Notes under the pieces: generated by a model | Databases searched by the model: none | Told to the model about the DNA's origin: nothing | The model's input: only the letters and a program-made list of their open reading frames with translations | Shown: positions 60,632 through 64,000 of the stretch, in pieces | Layout: every line of letters begins with the position of its first letter | Position numbering within the stretch: the first letter of the stretch is position 1 | Assembly (NCBI GenBank): GCA_039720395.1 | Contig: CM077826.1 | Location: 31,492,810 to 31,556,809, forward strand | Direction: 5' to 3' | Origin: Liquidambar formosana | Taxonomy: Eukaryota; Streptophyta; Magnoliopsida; Saxifragales; Altingiaceae | DNA: 64,000 nucleotides | Made by a program: the position numbers and the translations under genes

Positions 60632-62873
60632 TTATGCATAGTACATGTACAGGCTGTTTGCAGCAGCACAGGCAATTGAATTTTCAGTTGGGTGCCATGC
60701 TAGGTGCAGCAACTTCGTCGTGAAATCAAAAGAATTTCCATTTGCATCAACTCCCGGGCTATCCGCTCCTGTTATGGATACCCAAAATAGAAAAAGTAAC
60801 ATTTAAGTGGGAATAAAAAAATACATGGCTGAGAGATCAAAAACAATCTGCTCAAAAAAGATTTCAATGACAAAAACTGAACAGAACAAGGAACAAGAGA
60901 ACAAGAAGCACTGACCACGTCTGACCACACGTGTTATACTGCTCAGGGATCGGGAAGGCCTTGTAGGGGTTTGAACTTGTCTCCTAAAAGGACACATCAA
61001 AGTTTATGTGATTACTAAAGTTATTACGTGAAAACATCATTCATTGCATCTCCTGTTAAAAACATTTTGAAGGATACCTCATGGGATTTTTGCTGGCTTC
61101 CAAAGTTGTTGCCTCAGCGGTGCCCGAAGCACAACCAAACACTCGAAATAGATTGCTGTGATCATATTAATTAATTATTGAGATGAAAGCCAGAAGCTTT
61201 CATAAACAAATATGATAAATAGAGAACAGAAACATGTCAACAAAAACAGACCTGTAAGACCCTGTTGCTACTCGCAGTCCATCACCACTTAGACAACACT
61301 CAAATTTATCAAATATAGAATCATTTTCATATAAATCACACAGCTGGACACAAACCATAGAATGTTATAATCAGCTTGCAAACAACATAGAAGAAAAAAA
61401 TTGGGTAAGATTCTGTATGAAGAATGGAAGTTCACCTTAGGTCTTAAATATTCATGAACCTGGAAGGTTGCAACAGGACCTGAATCCATATTGATGTCCC
61501 ATAACTAATCAATTAAGTAAAACAGATTCAAGTGAGAAACCAAAAGGAGTCAAAAGATCCCAACTGAAATTCACAAAATATGCAAACATCAACTTGCCAA
61601 TGCATGCTTAAAAGAGCAAAACCATATGTATTACCATAAAGACAAATTACAAAAACATTATAACAGCAATAGAATTGCATTTTTATGGCAATGAGAAGCT
61701 CAAATTAATAACTATGAAAACCCTAACCTTAAGAGTCATGTAATCACGACTAAGTATATATCTTCCATCCTTTCCAAATTTAATATCTGAAATTGAGGCA
61801 ATTATCTCCGTAAAAAATGATCTAGAACCAGGTGCCTCCTGTTCCTCGAACCTGTATGCAAGGACAATCACTTGATTTATAGATGGCATTAAGGTAATTT
61901 TAATTAACATATTGGACCTGAAAAGATTATATATTCTTTTCCTTTTTTCATAAATGTCTCCAGGCCAATAAACCTTTTTTTGTCATCCTATTTTTCATTT
62001 TCTATTTCTCTTTAGGTAGATGCAACACAAAGATGAGTAACATAGGACAAAAACCAAAAAATCACTTACAATTTGGCATGAGTGTCGCACAAAGCTGATT
62101 GTCGCAAATCAATAAGACGGATTGAACCTTTTGAACTACTATATGCTAACATATTACAATGGGTGGGGTGAAACTCCGCTGATGTTATCACCTCTGCAAG
62201 CATAAATCACAAAAATAGGCTCAAGGCTCAAGCATGGACTACCAATATACCATCAACCAGAAGCTTTGCAGTTAACACCAAACAAATTGCTGCTAGAAAG
62301 GAAAGATTGCAACTAATTCCTTGGGGCATTTTTAGAAATCACAAAAGTTGGCCAAGCATAAAGGTATTAACGGCTGGCTACTATAATGAAACCAGACTCC
62401 TCACATGTTTGTGAAAAATGTCACTGTTAATTCTGACCAGGTACATAACCGTCTAACACAATTTATTGAGTTTCCCAAACAGGCCCAATTGTCATTAGAT
62501 CACATAAAGGTAATGTAAGATTACTGAAATGGACGAAAGGAAATGGTGAAAAATAAAAATAAAAATAAAAATAAAATAAAGAGAAAAGAAAAACACACAG
62601 GATGAAAAAAAATTTCAATGCATAACTAAGTAGTAGAACATATGCAACTTCATAAAACCAGAATACGCTGAACGTATTCTTTAAATTATTAAAGGAATCC
62701 AACACAAGAAAAAGTTCAGGATATGCCTGAATATCAGAATACTAAAAACCGTACCAGTTAGATCTTCCATGTTGGCAGGCTTCACGTCAACAATGTTGAA
62801 ACTTTGATTACTAATTTCCAAATTCCAAAGGTTTATTCGCAGATCATCAGCTGATATAAAAGTTTCACCATCG
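60632..62873 (-). CDS. PP2A regulatory subunit B (B55 type), last eight exons
   Basis: The subunit is a WD40 beta-propeller that binds the PP2A scaffold and catalytic subunits and selects substrates in cytosol and nucleus. Coding exons on the minus strand: 62873-62755, 62193-62070, 61851-61728, 61504-61436, 61343-61252, 61155-61078, 60983-60916 and 60768-60632 (stop TAA). All junctions are GT-AG and all phases agree. Signature pieces in order are [112 protein letters not shown], and the terminal [20 protein letters not shown]. These give about 270 residues, the C-terminal half of a roughly 500-residue family. No stop or frameshift is seen, so the gene is probably active. The N-terminal exons lie beyond the window. 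Isoform (alpha or beta) is not decided. Confidence 0.96.
62549..62580. repeat. (AAAAT)n-type microsatellite in a PP2A intron
   Basis: AAAAATAAAAAT units lie in the intron between exons 62755-62873 and 62070-62193. Confidence 0.9.
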
Positions 62874-62877
62874 CTAC

Positions 62878-62917
<40 letters not shown>

Positions 62918-62919
62918 GA
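62878..62919. repeat. (GA)n / (CT)n microsatellite at a splice acceptor
   Basis: On the gene strand this is a CT run directly before CTGTAG|C at 62873, so it forms the polypyrimidine tract of that 3' splice site. Confidence 0.85.
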
Positions 62920-63574
62920 GTCAATGAATTTTCACCATACCAAAGATGAAAGTGCAACTAGATATCATGGCCACAGGCACAGAAAAAATTGCAAACTAAA
63001 ATTTCCATTTACATTGTTACCACAATACAAAAGGTATCCAGCAACTGAGGAATTTGATAAGAATAACCAAAATGTAATATGCAGAGAGAATAAAGGCAGC
63101 AGGGGATGACACTGCCTGCAATAACCCAAAAAGTACTACCCCATCTACAAGGTCTCCTCATTGGTTCTGTGACAGAGAGTACCCTTCATAATCAAGAAAT
63201 TAGTGAGGGCATCGTATGGATTACTGAGAAGTGAGAACAAGCAAGTCTTAGAATCCTAATGATTTAACTTTTGAAATGTATATACAAAGTCTCTATCTTA
63301 GAAAAACTTTTGATCATTACACCCTTATTTTAAATTTTAAATACTTATTTACCCCCCATATTTAACCAATTAAGAATGATTATTTTCTAGCAAAAAAGAT
63401 AATGATATCCAATTCATGAATTCTACGCAGCCTCTACTACTATGCATGTCTCCTAGCTAACTTATTCCTACGATGACTCCTAGCCATAGAAGGAATTTTG
63501 ACCTATTGTGTTGAGCGTCCATTCTAATGACTAAAATCAATAAAAATAAAATAACAAATAATTAGATTTCCACG

Positions 63575-63578
<4 letters not shown>

Positions 63579-63612
<34 letters not shown>
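63579..63612. repeat. (GT)n microsatellite
   Basis: About 17 GT units lie in the PP2A intron. Confidence 0.95.
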
Positions 63613-63616
<4 letters not shown>

Positions 63617-63852
63617 ATGAGAATTTATTAATTTTCATATATTTTTTATTATTTAAATATTATTCGTGTGCAATGCACGTGTGCTCATATCTAGCACATA
63701 TATAATCCTGATCAAGGGAGCACATACTCACCTAACTTATATCAGCACCATGCATTAGGGGTTGTACCCCGTGCATTGGCCCAATGTACCTGTAACCCAC
63801 TAATGCATGAGATACAACCCTCAATACAAGGGCATACACAAGTTTTTACACA

Positions 63853-64000
63853 AATTCTTACACAAGTTTTTAGATGACCCATCTCAAACTCATATTTTGC
63901 GAAACCCACTGTTAGATTAGATAGTCCTTCCCATGTAGGTCATCCATGCCAAAAATCAAGTTGATTGAAGATGGGTCATCTAAAAACTTGTGTAAGAATT
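63853..64000. mobile_element. Fold-back / MITE-like element, cut by the window edge
   Basis: A perfect 31-bp inverted repeat joins 63853-63883 (starts AATTCTTACACAAG) and 63970-64000 (ends CTTGTGTAAGAATT), with an 86-bp centre. The left arm is preceded by further ACACAAGTTTTTACACAA words, so the true terminal repeat is longer than seen. No coding capacity. The superfamily is not decidable without the right end. Confidence 0.75.

Larger units (their letters stand above)
62874..64000 (-). other. PP2A intron, open at the window edge
   Basis: At least 1.1 kb of non-coding DNA lies upstream of the exon starting at 62873. I searched it on the minus strand for the preceding WD40 exon and found none. 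It holds the GA/CT microsatellite, a (GT)n tract and a fold-back element. Confidence 0.7.

Noticed and set aside
62924..63109. Possible upstream PP2A exon or a separate small gene at 62924-63109 (plus strand)
   Set aside because: The frame is on the wrong strand for PP2A, carries no WD40 pattern and lies in the intron. The minus strand shows no expected preceding exon either.

Overview
The window is nuclear DNA from a flowering plant. The signs are Ty1/copia and Ty3/gypsy LTR retrotransposons with the plant tRNA-iMet primer-binding site, a Stowaway-type MITE, a TRIM, and a split gene for a plant PP2A B55 regulatory subunit with GT-AG introns. The species cannot be named from the sequence alone. 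About 59 kb is transposable-element DNA and the only convincing host gene is at the right end.

Layout. 1-6008: decayed 3' half of a copia element (copia-1) whose 3' LTR was split by an inverted solo LTR. 6009-12123: old fragments, namely a Stowaway MITE, a Tat-like LTR remnant, a piece of LTR family S and a TRIM at 11496-11887. 12124-59670: one large nest. Its oldest layer is a copia integrase fragment (copia-H) now in three pieces at 12124-12282, 23143-23188 and 59124-59670. The first gap holds a gypsy-like solo LTR (E4, duplication TATAC) that itself received two minus-strand Tat-like LTRs (T5, GGGTA; T6, GACGT). The second gap holds LTR S1. S1 contains solo LTR S2 (ATTTC) and copia element E1 (24905-58381, GGATC). 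E1 contains Tat-like solo LTR T3 (CACAT), which contains copia element E2 (33858-54653, GTAAG), which contains copia element E7 (37522-48787, CGAAG/CAAAG), which contains a solo LTR of the same family (44485-46155, GTCCC). That is seven layers, nearly all joined by recognisable 5-bp target-site duplications.

E1, E2, E7, the solo LTR at 44485 and the inverted solo LTR at 4242 belong to one copia family, here called family A. It has 1.65-1.70 kb LTRs, an iMet PBS and an unusually long leader (about 3.5 kb) between PBS and gag. That leader is the most interesting part of the window. It carries alternating inverted repeats of two kinds. Closer to gag it carries three hairpins that present the same 17-nt loop on three different stems. 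In E7 all three loops have changed together. A strong 5' splice-site match in the LTR and an acceptor about 10 bp before the gag ATG suggest that the leader is an intron kept only in genomic RNA. Gag and pol are broken in all copies, and E2 and E7 share the same loss of most of the reverse transcriptase, so they were probably copied in trans.

59671-64000: the downstream flank and the last eight exons of a minus-strand PP2A B55 gene (stop codon at 60632). Its 5' half lies beyond the window. The upstream intron contains microsatellites and a fold-back element cut by the window edge.
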